The notes under the pieces are model-generated. The model was not told the DNA's origin, did no database searches, and worked only from the letters and a program-made list of their open reading frames with translations. Positions 1 to 10,548 of a stretch of DNA of 64,000 nt are shown here, one piece after another. The DNA comes from Leptobrachium leishanense (lineage: Eukaryota > Chordata > Amphibia > Anura > Megophryidae). The stretch is taken from positions 326,674,690 to 326,738,689 of the forward strand of contig CM019066.1 in the NCBI GenBank assembly GCA_009667805.1. Reading direction: 5' to 3'. Every line of letters begins with the position of its first letter. Positions within the stretch are counted from its first letter, which is position 1. The translations under genes and the position numbers were made by a program.

Positions 1-425
1 CTGTGTAAACACATATTGTGAGAGCAAGGCCAGATCTCTGCCATAATTACAGCCCCCCCACAAAATGATACCCAGGAGAGTCAGGACCCTTCTTTTTCTG
101 CAAACTAAGGGCAAACACATAGACCAGATAAGAGTCCTGATTGGCTGATCATTTTCCTGGTCTAGGAAGGAAGAGCTTGCCCCTGATGCTGCACAGCCTG
201 GTGACATACAACAAAACCAGGAACCTTTTGTCTTTTACGTTGCTAAATTTGAATGTATTATATATAATAGACACACAAAGTAGTGCTGAAAGTGTACTTA
301 TACTTACAATGTGAGCACATTTCCAACGGATAGCTTGCTTCATTTCCCTGGGGAGAGGAAAAACAAAACATCAAAAAAGACATAAAACAAAAAGCTCTGT
401 AAAACCGTGTTGGAGATACCTTACT
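1..425. other. Unassigned A/T-rich sequence
   Basis: I see no convincing gene, inverted repeat or tandem array here. Short open frames on both strands have no recognisable motif and are ended by random stops. It is probably old interspersed-repeat or unique intergenic DNA. Confidence 0.5.
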
Positions 426-560
426 GCAGGGGCCAAAACCTTTGCGATCCACATATTTTGGAACTACATCTCCATGGTGCTCATCTAATCATTAAGTTGG
501 CTAAACGACATTGGAGATGCAGTTCAGCAACATCCGGTGGAAAGCCAAGGTTACAGACCC
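426..560. repeat. Short hAT-like MITE, decayed copy (family M1)
   Basis: The core reads like the other M1 copies at about 3907, 26228, 41744, 44305, 51394 and 53388: a segment close to TTTTGGAACTACATTTCCCA followed by a reverse-complement arm. Ends resemble GGGTCAGCAACCTTGGCC and its complement in the best copies, giving a short foldback of 120-150 bp without coding capacity. No target duplication can be read for this copy. The hAT affiliation is inferred from the family's terminal sequence and size only. Confidence 0.5.
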
Positions 561-785
561 CCCAGCCCGACTGCTTACTCAAATTGCGCTCATAATTGTA
601 ATAAGGCAGAAAATACAGGGATCAAGTCCTAAAAAAAAGAAGTGTGGGAACTCACCAGGATTTCTGGCTCCCAATAAGCAATTATCACGTCGCACGTAAC
701 ACAAACACACACTCAGCTCTGATAAATTTATGTATATATGTCAATAAGAAAGCAGATTGTACAACAAATGCTTATGCTGGCTATT

Positions 786-1209
786 GAATACGGAGATGTA
801 GTGTATGCAGCTGCCCCTCAAACACACCTTCATAAACTTACATTGTATAACTCATTCTGCCGCTTTGTGCTACAATGTAACTACATGACCCCACCATTGT
901 GACATGTTAAAAGAACTAAACTGGCCGTCGCTGGAATCTAGACGCATCTTTCACCTTTCAAACCTGGTGTTTAAGAGCTTTTCTGGGAAGCTGCCACCCT
1001 ACCGGAATAGGCTGCTTCCCTCAGCAGTTCCCTCATCCTATAACCTCCGATCTAGGACCAGCACCTTACTGGCAATACCACAATACAAAAAGAAAGTGGC
1101 TCGATCCTCATTTTCCTACAGAGCACCGCAAATATGGAATAAAGTCCCAGACACCAACAAATCTTCCCCCAGTCTAAAGTCCCTTAAGAGCTCTCCAATT
1201 CTCTATTAA
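786..1209 (+). pseudogene. LINE ORF2 C-terminus (reverse transcriptase), frameshifted
   Basis: Translation from about 786 gives EYGDVVYAAAPQTHLHKL in one frame, followed after a frameshift near 890 by a 101-codon stretch from 904 with the pattern LNWPSLESRR, LPPYRNRLLP, YNLRSR, FSYRAPQIWNKVP. This order (a short H-H-C region, L-W-x-x-L-x-x-R-R, P-x-Y, LRSR, F-x-x-x-A-P-x-x-W-N-x-x-P) is characteristic of the post-RT C-terminal region of CR1/L2/Rex-type LINEs. The catalytic RT core and endonuclease are missing. It encodes no functional protein. Assignment to the group is fairly secure; the exact clade is not. Confidence 0.75.
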
Positions 1210-1420
1210 TATACCTCAATAAAGGAATGCACCTGTAACATAGTGGCATATTCATTTTCTGTGTTAATCTGTATATTTGTGTTTTTGTTTTTAATATCTT
1301 GCATTTTATTACTTTGTATTTCTGTAACAATTCAATGTTCTTGAACCCAGGACATACTTGAAAACAAAAGAAATCTCAATGTATCCTTCCTGGTAAAATC
1401 CTTTATAAATAAATATGTGA
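786..1420 (+). mobile_element. 5'-truncated CR1/L2-group LINE, 3' end
   Basis: The fragment contains the C-terminal part of a non-LTR retrotransposon reverse-transcriptase ORF followed by about 200 bp of 3' UTR. The last ~53 bp (1346-1398), beginning CCCAGGACATACTTGAAAAC, recur almost base for base on the opposite strand at 46469-46521, where they form the tail of a tRNA-derived SINE. It ends in a short A/T-rich stretch with AATAAA-like words. 5' truncation is the normal outcome of target-primed reverse transcription. No clear target duplication was found, so the left edge is set where coding similarity starts. Confidence 0.75.
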
Positions 1421-1752
1421 AATATAGCAAAAAAATATATGATAAATCCTATATTTATTGTGACTTAGAGAAATATGTGATTGAACACCTGACTACAATC
1501 TTTATAGAGTATGGGACCAAAGGGAACTCCGTTCCCACGCGTTCTCCCTCGAAAATACCGACATATTGAATTTAAGCTGTTAAATCCCCAGGACATTAGA
1601 GTGAAGAATGCAGACTTCTGGGTGTCACGACTTTGCTTACAATTGCGGAGCTGGTCATGGTGCCATGGAAAAGTCAATTAAGAGATATACACACACACAC
1701 ACACCTTGCAAAAGATAGATTTGGTCAGCTAGAATTTGTTTTCTCCTTCTAT

Positions 1753-2076
1753 GGCCGGGGACAGACTAGCGTTTTCCAGAGCGGAAGGAACATCCGTGAG
1801 AGTGGACGTTCCTTCCACTGACGCCCGTCTGGCCACCTCACTGAGCGCAGTTGGTGCGCTCAGTGCTGCAAGGCTCGATTCCCCCTATGGAGGATCGCGC
1901 TTTGCAGCCCCGTCAGCCCGCGGAGCGATGGGAGGCTTTTGGCACACCCGCTGTAGCGCACACCATTAGCATGCGCACTACAGCATGTGGCCAGCCCTGA
2001 AGCGCAACAACGCTGCGACGGACGCCGGGAGGCAAGTCCGTATGGGCGCACGTAGTGCACTCGTCTGACCCTGGCC
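1753..2076. repeat. Harbinger-type MITE (subfamily C), 324 bp
   Basis: The copy runs from GGCCGGGGACAGAC to GTCTGACCCTGGCC, so the ends are inverted repeats, and both flanks read TAT (1750-1752 and 2077-2079), consistent with a 3-bp target duplication. The interior includes the block GGAGGATCGCGCTTTGCAG, shared with copies at 34246, 42238 and 51651, and a GGAAGGAACATCC segment repeated in inverse orientation. There is no coding capacity. The PIF/Harbinger assignment rests on the 3-bp duplications of related copies and on the MADF-bearing relative at 30920. Confidence 0.7.
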
Positions 2077-2079
2077 TAT

Positions 2080-3906
2080 ACTGCCCACCTCCTGCTGGGG
2101 CTAGTTTGCAGGGATGCCGTTTTACTCAGTCCAGGTGGAAGCCAGGTTCCTGGAACCTTTGCGTCTTATGCTCTAGCAGTCCAGCCATACCATCCAGCAT
2201 AAAGTACTTGCTGAATATTTAGTAACAACTTACTACAGTAAAATTGACATTTTTTTTTTAGGTCTACTGGAGTTTATAAGGACATTCTATATGTAATAAG
2301 GAACGCCAAACCTCAACTAGCATTTCTTTGTGCTGTACCAGGATAGAATATATACACACACACACACACAATGTATCCTTTTTCATGCAGCCACTAGAAG
2401 CCAGGGTGTGTTGTGTACACATCTTTCCTGTTACAGCACACACACTACAAGTATAAACCCTTTCCACCTGCAGTAGCCAGGGCTCAAATCCGTGCTCACC
2501 AAACTGACTGCAGTAGCTATACACACCCCATTATGAAAGACACAGCACCCACACGTCAAGGGGTTAACCCTTCACAACACCTGCAGCCAGAGTATTATCA
2601 CAGTATTAATGCTATAGCTTTCATAATGCGGGGGGGGGGGGTGCGCGCACACACTGGCTGCAGGTGTTGTGTGTGCCCCATTATTAACGTTACAGCAAAA
2701 CTAGACCTTATACTCTGTTCTTTAATGCCTGTCAATGGCACAATAACGCAGGAGCCGGTGCTTATCCAGCCCCTGGCTTTGGTCGAGCCCAGTTTAAAAA
2801 AGTGGGGTGTGTTAAGTATGTTACAGGATTTATAGCTAACAAGTTCCGTAGCGCTGTACAATGTAATATTGCGCAGCTGTGTGACTAGACTATTTAAATT
2901 GCTCTAAATTTAACACGTGGCCATTACAGCCACAGGGCAGTCACACAATGGGGGAGTTTCATTCAGGAAGCACCTATGTTACAAACATCGGAAAAAAGGA
3001 AACATTGCCATTCGGTAAACATATCACAAGAGAGAAATCCAAACAGCCGCAAGGGAAGCTTCATTTTTCTTTTACGTTTGTTGCCGACGAAACGGTGGGG
3101 TTCTGAATAACTCCTAAACCTTATCAGCGTATTGTTTTACGCAACAACATTGTTAAAATGTCACAAAGCATTTTGTAAGAGCAATCGTGGCAAGTCTATT
3201 TAAGTTGGCCCTCCTCGGCGCGCTGGTTGGCGGGCAGCGTCGCCGCCATGCTGATTTGCTTCTGTTTAAGTGACTTAACAGATGTCCACGCAGACAGCAT
3301 CTCAGCTCAGCTGACAAGATTGATCCTCTTATGCTGAAGGATTCCCCTTGGAGTATCATTTTTCAAATGTGTGCAAAAGGCCAAGGGGATTGCACATACA
3401 CAGCAACTTCCAAGGCTGGCCACAAACTCTGAAAGCCTGCGCCAAGCACTTCACAAACAAGGCGTTGGCAAGCCGCGGGATAGAAACCTTCCACAACTTT
3501 CAGTTTAGAGAGTCTCCCTCCATACTAAAAATTTACAAGGTTTCGCTTATATTTTTTACTTTTTAAGCATTCGTTTTGTTAATGTATACAGCTTGGAAAA
3601 GCGGCACAAACACTAGCACGGTGTTGTTGATACCCTGGAGCAGCTGTAGCCAGCTAATGATATATTATTTAGCAGCAGGTTTTGCCAAAACAAACAAAAC
3701 GAGGGGTGAGAAAACACTCTGCACAAACGTGAACGCCGTCAGAGGAAGGGCTGGTGCCGAAGCTTATGACACACACATTTATACATAGGAAATCTTTACA
3801 CACAGCTCGAGAAATTATTTCAAACCAGCAGCCCGATAGAGAACTACTGAAGTAGCTGGTTTTCCTAACTTTCAAAACTTTTTCGGTCATGCCCCCCTTT
3901 AATCCA
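2080..3906. other. No recognisable gene; simple repeats and a small inverted repeat
   Basis: The stretch holds a (CA)n tract at about 2352-2371, an 11-bp G run at about 2631, and a perfect 17-bp inverted repeat (ACAACACCTGCAGCCAG at 2574-2590, complement at 2654-2670). A 3'-tail fragment of an L2-type LINE (GTTCCGTAGCGCTGTACAAT) lies near 2844-2863. Nothing else is supportable as a gene or element. Confidence 0.5.
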
Positions 3907-4044
3907 AGGGTCAGCAACCTCAGCCACCTTCCTCCACCTGATGTTTCAGAACTACAGATCCCAGGATGCTTAGTCAGGTCAAAGAGTGAGCATTAGGGGA
4001 AATGCAGTTTCAAGACATCTGAGGGGCCAAGGATGCTGACCCCT
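3907..4044. repeat. Short hAT-like MITE (family M1)
   Basis: The ends are AGGGTCAGCAACCT and AAGGATGCTGACCCCT, which are imperfect inverted repeats, and the core contains TTTCAGAACTACAGATCCCA. This is one of the better preserved of about eight M1 copies in the window. It carries no ORF. A clear 8-bp duplication is not readable, so hAT is a family-level inference. Confidence 0.65.
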
Positions 4045-4049
4045 ACAAA

Positions 4050-5052
4050 ATAAGTAAAAAAAAAAAAATCTGGCACTAGCACACCCAATCTCCAACTACA
4101 AAGTTCCCTTGAAATTGTGAAAACCAACGTATTTTAATTGGGGGGAAAAATCTGCAATTGTGCCGCTTTAAAACATTTAAAAATATAAAAACAAAAAAAC
4201 AAAAAAAGAAAATAGTTGAGAACGTAACTTTTTTCCCCCACTAATCTTCTGCATGCCCCAGCCGTGCCTGTGTGCTGCGGGTGTGCTTCACTTCATGTAA
4301 AATTAAGGGGTGCTTCTAATTACAGAAACATTAAAAGATCCATGACCACTGATGGAAGGGGTAAACATGGTGGCACGCAATGCTAGACACACACACACAC
4401 AGGAATTCCACTCAATCCCCACATCCATGACACGCTCTATCAAAAGCGGAGGGGATGCAATCAAATGGCACAAAAATGAAGATACTAGAATGCTGACAGC
4501 AAACGTCACTGTAACAGTCATGGTGTTGCTGTTGTCACCTTTCGAAGCCAATAGATTCATCCGATTAAAATTTTTAAAAAAACTGCAGTTATTAAAATTA
4601 AATGGAGACTAACCAGCATGACCATATAATGTTATTTAAACTGGTCATGGCTAGCAGACTGCATCCTTGCCTCCTCACTGGCGATTGTCCGGACGGATAC
4701 ATCATTCTGAATAGGGGAAGGTTTCTCAGAGGAGCTCTGTACGTTCCCAACCAGCCAGTGCCCCTCGATGCGAAGTCTGAGCTTCCACAGTGCAGCTTCA
4801 CCTGCCGCTCTTTGGATTTTGCTTTTGTGAAAAGCCGACATACGTCACAACAATGGTAATTTGCGCCATTGTTTACAACTAAGGCAATCACCCACACTAC
4901 GAAAAAACCCTTTGTGTGTTGGCCAGGCTTCTAAACATCTGAGTTCTGGATACAAGACCAAAAGTTTGATTATTTTAGGCTCCAGTACATGTTCAGGAGT
5001 GAAGGGATCTAGTAGTTTCTAGTTGTGATTCATACTGAATGTATATAACCTC
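4050..5052. other. No recognisable gene or element
   Basis: A poly-A run near 4060, A-rich tracts at 4180-4215 and a short (AC)n at 4389-4401 are visible. Open frames on both strands of 4600-4897 overlap each other without any known motif and are probably chance. I assign nothing. Confidence 0.5.
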
Positions 5053-5056
5053 TTAA

Positions 5057-5265
5057 CGCCATGGGGCGTGCCATAACGTCTTAGTGTCGGGAGGGCCTTG
5101 AAGCCACAGGGTGTACAGGCACACCGCGCTGACTTCAATGGGCTGCCTCTGGCCGTCCCCCTGCAGCTAATGATGTGCGCCAGCTGCGTGGGTGGGCCAA
5201 ATCAGAGGCCCGCGGCAGCACCTGTTAACCCCTCTGACAGGCAACACCCGCCCATCCTGAAGGCG
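5057..5265. repeat. TTAA-flanked MITE, 209 bp
   Basis: The segment begins CGCCATGGGGCG and ends GAAGGCG, with TTAA on both sides (5053-5056, 5266-5269). The complementary ends and TTAA duplication fit a piggyBac- or Kolobok-type non-autonomous element. Its right-hand TTAA is also the left-hand TTAA of the next element. It has no coding capacity. Confidence 0.55.
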
Positions 5266-5269
5266 TTAA

Positions 5270-5834
5270 AGGGATATTCAAAGGGCAAAAAAACCTAATT
5301 TTTAATAAATAATTGGGCAGATGCTGCTGACAGCATCTGCCCAATTATTTTCCTCTTTATAACTTGTTTTAGGAGATTGTACTCCCTTTTGTCCCTCAGC
5401 GTGTGCAGCTCCTCATCAGTTTAAGGCCTTCCTAATCCAGAAGTCCATGTAGCTTCGCTATGCAATTTGTGTGGTTATGCAAACTGCATAGTGAAGGATC
5501 CATAAATTGTGCATCACTCGGGACTTGCGCACTATACCTATGCAAGAGCCATAGCGTCTGCAGAACGACAGATCAGAGGTGCGCCTGCATGTGCAGAACT
5601 GAACCATCGGCTGCCCGAAAACAATGCGATCATGCGCTCAATGAAGGAGACGTCAGGGTGCTCGGCATGCCAACGTCACTGATCTGGTGACGAACAACCA
5701 GGAAATTCAAAAATCACGTCTGCTGGATGTGGGGGAGGAAACTCCACCCTGAGTTTTCACGCCACCGGGGCAGGAGGGGGCACTCCTCACCCACTGCAAC
5801 ACATTAAACTGGTTAGGAGGAGTAGAATGTTCCT
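5270..5834. repeat. Kolobok/T2-like MITE with TTAA flanks, 565 bp
   Basis: The left end reads AAAGGGATATTC and the right end, read inwards, AAAGGAACATTCTA; both are bounded by TTAA (5266-5269, 5835-5838). The T2 MITEs of frogs have TTAA duplications and AAAGG-type ends, which this matches. Near the left end lies a perfect 20-bp hairpin with a four-base loop (arms 5307-5326 and 5331-5350). No ORF with a recognisable domain is present. Similar end sequences (GTAGAGTG or GTAGAGTGTCCCTTTAA) appear alone near 9300, 39530 and 52620. Confidence 0.6.
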
Positions 5835-5838
5835 TTAA

Positions 5839-6176
5839 CCCCCCTGACAGTTATCCCGAGTGTGTCACGGGGTTAAATTTCACCACTGAGACCGGTAACC
5901 GAGACACACTCGAGCTGTACACGTCACCTCTCCCTGCGCTCCCTCGATGATCTCTGCAGTCTCCTCCGGCGATCGTGGCGTTTTACTTCCTGGATTCATT
6001 CTCGCGAGGAGGGAACCAGGAAGTATAAGGTCGCGATCGCCAAAGGATACAGCTGGGGAGATCAAGGGAGCGCAGGGAGAGGTGATGTATCCAACGGCAT
6101 TCCGAGTGTTGCACGGGGTTACCGCTTCCAACATAGGAATTTAACCCTGTGCCACACTCTGCTTACCGCTAGGGAG
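5839..6176. repeat. TTAA-flanked foldback element
   Basis: The left part (CCGAGTGTGTCACGGGGTTAA) and the right part (the complement, with CAGAGTGTGGCACAGGGTTAA) form terminal inverted repeats of about 40 bp. Inside, TCTCCCTGCGCTCCCT pairs with AGGGAGCGCAGGGAGA, so most of the element can fold on itself. The left boundary is the TTAA at 5835-5838; the right boundary is uncertain because of a G-rich run. It is non-coding and probably deletion-derived. Confidence 0.55.
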
Positions 6177-6269
6177 GGGGGGGCGGCAAGAAAAAAAATA
6201 GGCCGCTTTTAGACGTGGTTTTTCAAAAAAAAATAAAAAAAAATTGACCACTAGAGAGGTTAAATTACA

Positions 6270-8011
6270 TATTTGACACCACGTCCATGGCCTGCATTCG
6301 TCCAAAAATTGCATATGCCCTGAACTACTGAGGATACATAAGAGCATTGCCCCGCATAGTACTAGATGGGAAGAAGCCACAAAAAGATGCCAAAAAGAAA
6401 CATTTACTGCATATACAGTATTCAGTGTCACGGTTCCGCTTCAAAAGCACTCTAGCGTTTGCTCCTGCAGGTGGGATGTAACGAGAATATTTTGGAAACA
6501 CAGGGCCAGTCTTATGTAAGAGGAAGCGAGCACCGGAATGATTACCACTTCTTTCCACTTAAATGTGCCATGAGCCTGGTGGATGATTTACACGTAATGC
6601 ACGGCTCTCCTGATTAGGGTCCTCTGTAAGCACCGCAAAATATAAATAAAATCACTGACCATGTAGGATCTCCAAGTTTTCATTGGAAATTGGAAAGCAC
6701 ACATTGAGAGATTGTGCGCTCCAACACCTGGTATTCCGCGGTACTCCTATACTTGCAATGCAGTTTGAGAACATATCACATGTTCAAAGCTCAGACATTT
6801 TCTTGGAAAGTTGCAATGCTTGATATTAAAAAGGACAGCCCCCCCCCCAAATAAAATGCATTAAATACATCAAAAGAATATTCTAAGACTAATAGGTACA
6901 AGAACACATTTTAATAAAAAATAAAACGTCTCCCACCGTGAGATATAACACGCACAAATATAAGACTTTGCTGCCCTGGTGTCCATTTGACAGCTATCAA
7001 TCACTCTAAGAAAATTTACAATCCATCCGTTTATGCCAAATAGAAGTAGACATTTTTATTCTACGTTTTAAAACCCTCCACATTCAGTATCCACACACAA
7101 AAGAGCTATCCCAAAGAAAAGCTATCTAGCTCATTTTTTTTTTTTTTTTTAAATTCCGCACATCAAGTTTTTTTAAAATAAAAAAAATAAAAGTCGTGCA
7201 TTTAAGCAATAGAAAAAGGTTTAAAATGTAAATGTTTTACTGAAAAACATCCCACTTTCTGATCCGAACATTCAAATGCTTCTTAGAGAAACATTGAGGA
7301 CATGCATAGGGAAATTACTTAAACATACCGCATCACTTATCCAGACACATTACACCTTCAAACGAAGCAAAGGAAAGGTCCTGCCCTGCAGCATTGCTGA
7401 CGGGAAATCCAGGACTTCATGTGTTGACCTACTTGCAATGTATTCAACAACAGGGCTTGACAAATCCAGGAGGCAGGTAGGCATTTTCTGGCTCATAAGA
7501 GAAACAGGGCCTTATTCTTTTAGGAGCTGTAATCTGCGAGCACAAGCTGCTTGCTGTAACCTGCTTGTGCGAGCGCAAGACATATACCAAGTGCCATACA
7601 CTCTGGAATACACAGGACTCTATTGTGGGCAACATTGGAGCCGCTAGACGTAGAATAGCAAGCAATGCGATAACAATTTCCTGAGGCCCCACCATAATTA
7701 CAGAGCCTCATGCAATTGTTACTGCACCTGTTACAACAGTTGGCTAGTCGGTTTTCATGTTGGCTCCAAAGTTCGAAATAAAATTTGGAAAGTCCCAAAG
7801 TACATACAGAGTAGCATCTTTCACACATTGGCCATCAGCATGTACTATTGTTATATCCAGAAAACCATCTAGAATCTGACATCTGATATCTCGACATATA
7901 ACTGCTACACGTAGAAGCTTGGAGCAGGACTGGTGTGCAGGAGATAATTGAATGCTCAAAAGAATGTGCAGCGAATGTGTTTTTGGACCAAACTGTACAA
8001 AAAGCACAGAC
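6270..8011. other. No recognisable gene; possible hAT-type end
   Basis: The stretch contains a C run near 6840, a T run near 7140 and short unrelated open frames. CAGGGCTTGACAAATCC at about 7451 resembles a hAT-type terminus but no partner end is visible. A 26-bp segment at 7618-7645 recurs as its reverse complement at about 17123-17148, so part of this DNA belongs to an interspersed family I cannot name. Confidence 0.45.
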
Positions 8012-8027
8012 TAGTCTTGAAATAGTA

Positions 8028-8885
8028 CACAAAAAGTTGACAGGCGCCCACAACTTGTACCGCCACCAACAAACCAACGCCAACCAGAATATAGTGGTTT
8101 CCCCCAAACCAGTGAAATACAAAGAACAATGGTACGTATCTGGTGGCGCGATGATAGTCGCTGAATGGTAGGTGGTGGTTCCCTTAGTTCGTATGAAGCA
8201 TATGAAAAAGAGTAATACAATATATAGTGCAGATGATTCTAACACAATAATATATATGTGCCAATGCGGGATATTCCACTCACAAATTAAAGAGCCCGGA
8301 CACTGGCTCTAAGTGGGTCGCAGCTGAAACCAGCACGTCTGGCGAAACGCGTTCTGGTCTCCTGGTTGAGCCAGTATTTTATTTGTTTTATTTATGCATT
8401 AATAAATTTTTAAAAACATCTTATTTCAATCGTCCCCTTGATATTCTGGATTTGAAGACGGGTTTGGGCTCCACCCTATGCGAGCCTTGAAGCGCACAAA
8501 CCACGAGCTTGGTCCATAAGCTCCTGCAAATGTGAGTTTAACGGCTTTGTCTATTCATACTATCTGAATTTTAGAAGATCTGCACAAGGAAGCTGTTTCT
8601 GTTTTTCTTCCATGTCCATGTGTATGAGCCACTTTCCATCCTATATAAGGCGTGGGTCACCTTAAGGAACGGAGAAGCAAAAACACCCAAAAGCTGCGAC
8701 CCACTTAGAGCCAGTGTCCGGGCTCTTTAATTTGTGAGTGGAATATCCCGCATTGGCACATATATTATTGTGTTAGAATCATCTGCACTATATTTGTATT
8801 ACTCTTTTTCATATGCTTCATACGAACTAAGGGAACCACCACCTACCATTCAGCGACTATCATCGCGCCACCAGATACGTACCAT
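8028..8885. mobile_element. Penelope-like element remnant in foldback form
   Basis: A perfect 16-bp direct repeat, TAGTCTTGAAATAGTA, flanks the element (8012-8027, 8886-8901). Inside are inverted arms of nearly 200 bp (8128-8325 and 8692-8885) with only a few differences. The central loop holds a degenerate hammerhead-like core with GGCGAAACGCGTT and an AATAAA-bearing A/T-rich stretch. Known Penelope-like retroelements often insert with an extra terminal repeat in inverse orientation, make variable target duplications, and carry hammerhead motifs in their pLTRs. No reverse transcriptase or GIY-YIG domain is present, so this is a short non-autonomous copy. The assignment is inference from structure and motif. 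Confidence 0.6.
8321..8357 (+). ncRNA. Degenerate hammerhead-ribozyme-like motif
   Basis: The order is CTGA, a 4-bp stem CCAG/CTGG with loop CACGT, then CGAAAC and GCGTT. A type-III hammerhead needs CTGANGA, stem II and GAAA. Here the GA after CTGA is not conserved, so self-cleavage is unlikely. The GAAACGCGTT half is the form seen in amphibian Penelope-like elements. Confidence 0.45.
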
Positions 8886-8901
8886 TAGTCTTGAAATAGT
8901 A

Positions 8902-9316
8902 GTTACTGATCAGCAGCCCTAAACGGAAGTCCCTGAAGCCATCTAATGCAATTTCTGCTCCTACTCAACTTGCATAGCATAGGAGCTACAAATTGCGCAA
9001 AAGAACTTGTGCACTTCACGTACACAAGTTCCATATCACCTACGCAAATGAATGATGTATTGGAGCTGCGCAAAGCTGCCTCTCCACAACCATGAATGGT
9101 CTCAGTGACGTTGACACACTCTGCTTGACCGACAATCTGGTGACTGGCAGCCTGGTAAAAAATATAAAATAAAAAAAACAAAACAGCAACTGGTGACACT
9201 GGGTGAGATGGACAAACCTGACGCTAGAGGCGCAGGCCGGGGGGGGGGGGGTTGCATTCCTCACATCTTAAACACTTTATAACTGTAAAGTGGTCAGGAT
9301 GAGTAGAGTGTTAATT
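8902..9316. other. Unassigned; possible Kolobok/T2-like end near 9245-9316
   Basis: The G run at 9239-9251 and the following segment with GGTCAGGATGAGTAGAGTG resemble the terminal region of the T2-like element that ends at 5834. No partner end is visible because the LINE at 9329 begins shortly afterwards. No gene is recognised. Confidence 0.4.
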
Positions 9317-9427
9317 TAACTATATGATGGAGGGCGTGGCTTGGACGGCACCTAAAATGGACGTGTGAGAGAATAGCTCCGTGCCTCCACCGCGTTTTTC
9401 AATAGAATTCAGCAGCGGATCCTAGCC

Positions 9428-10487
9428 ATGGGTCGTCTCAAGAAAGTGCTTGAGGGCCCTGGAATGCAGGAGACCCCGAAGAAACCCCCGGTGGGACCCC
9501 TGGACTCGTATTTGCAGCCCCCGGCGTCTCCATTAGAATCGCGGCCTACCTTGATGCCGGACACGCCGAGGCAGGGTCCTGAACCCTCGGCATCTGACCG
9601 CGTGGCGGAACTCATAGCAGGGCTCCCTACACAGGAATACGTCCAGACGCTGCTAACGGCGGTAGAGGAGAATCTGCGCCAAGACCTTACGGTCATGCGG
9701 ACGGATCTAGGCTCCCTCGAAAACAGAGTGTCTGCTCTGGAAGCTGCGGCGGCGCGGGATCACGTACCTGCTACAGCACCTCTCATACAAGATGGCCTGC
9801 AGTCCCCTCCGGTGGTCTATGAGGTATGGCGCCGGCTGGATGATCTCGAGAATCGGTCCCGCCGCAATAACATCCGCGTGCGGGGCCTCAGGGAGGCGGT
9901 CACGGACATTGAGAACTGTTTGGCGCGCATTTTCAATACCATCATGGCGGACCACGCGGTACACCCATCTAGCTTTGACAGAGCGCACCGGGCTCTTCGA
10001 CCCCGGCCTGTAGACACTGCTCCGCCCCGGGATGTGATTTGCCGGGTGGCGGACTATCGACTTAAACAGGCTATTATGTTTGCCGCCGCGCTAGACGTGT
10101 GTGGGAGATTGGTGGTGACCGGTTGGAGATCTTCCCGGACTTAGCTCAGTCCACGTTACAGGCACGCAGAGCCTTGCGTCCCTTGACCTCCTCCTCAGCA
10201 ATAAGGGGATAGCATATCGCTGGTCCTTTCCATTCGCACTTATAGCCTCTTCAAGCAACGTCTCTGCGACCATTCGATCAGTATCGGACATCCCGGATTT
10301 TCTGATGTCTTTGGAACTTCCGGAGCTCCAGATCTCAGATTGGGTGTCGCTCACTGCGGAACCCCGCGCTGTTGCTGGATCGGTCGAGGGTTTCTCGAGG
10401 AGGGAGAGACGGAGATCTAGGAGTCGTCGCAGAAGACACCTGTCACCAACCCAGGAGGCTGCACTGCCCGAGAAGGGGGATGAATAA
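9428..10487 (+). pseudogene. LINE ORF1 (L1 ORF1p-like RNA-binding protein), two frameshifts
   Basis: L1-type ORF1 proteins are trimeric nucleic-acid chaperones that coat the LINE RNA. The first 238 codons show a proline-rich N-terminus, a coiled-coil stretch around residues 72-110 (leucine heptads through RTDLGSLENRVSALEA), and at 131-156 the family signature RRLDDLENRSRRNNIRVRGL that opens the RRM-like domain. The next part, DRAHRAL and PPRDVICRVADYRLKQAIM, matches the conserved RRM core. The frame is lost near 10110 and again near 10190, after which homologous sequence continues to the stop at 10487 (SVSDIPDFLMSLELPEL, then a basic serine/arginine-rich tail). The ATG at 9428 follows the short leader and sits in ACCATGG-like context (GCCATGG). 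Confidence 0.85.
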
Positions 10488-10511
10488 AGAAGACAAGAAG
10501 AAGACGGGGGT

Positions 10512-10548
<37 letters not shown>

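Noticed and set aside
7139..7151. Poly-T run as the end of a minus-strand retroposed gene
   Set aside because: Upstream sequence has no coding similarity and no target duplication is readable.
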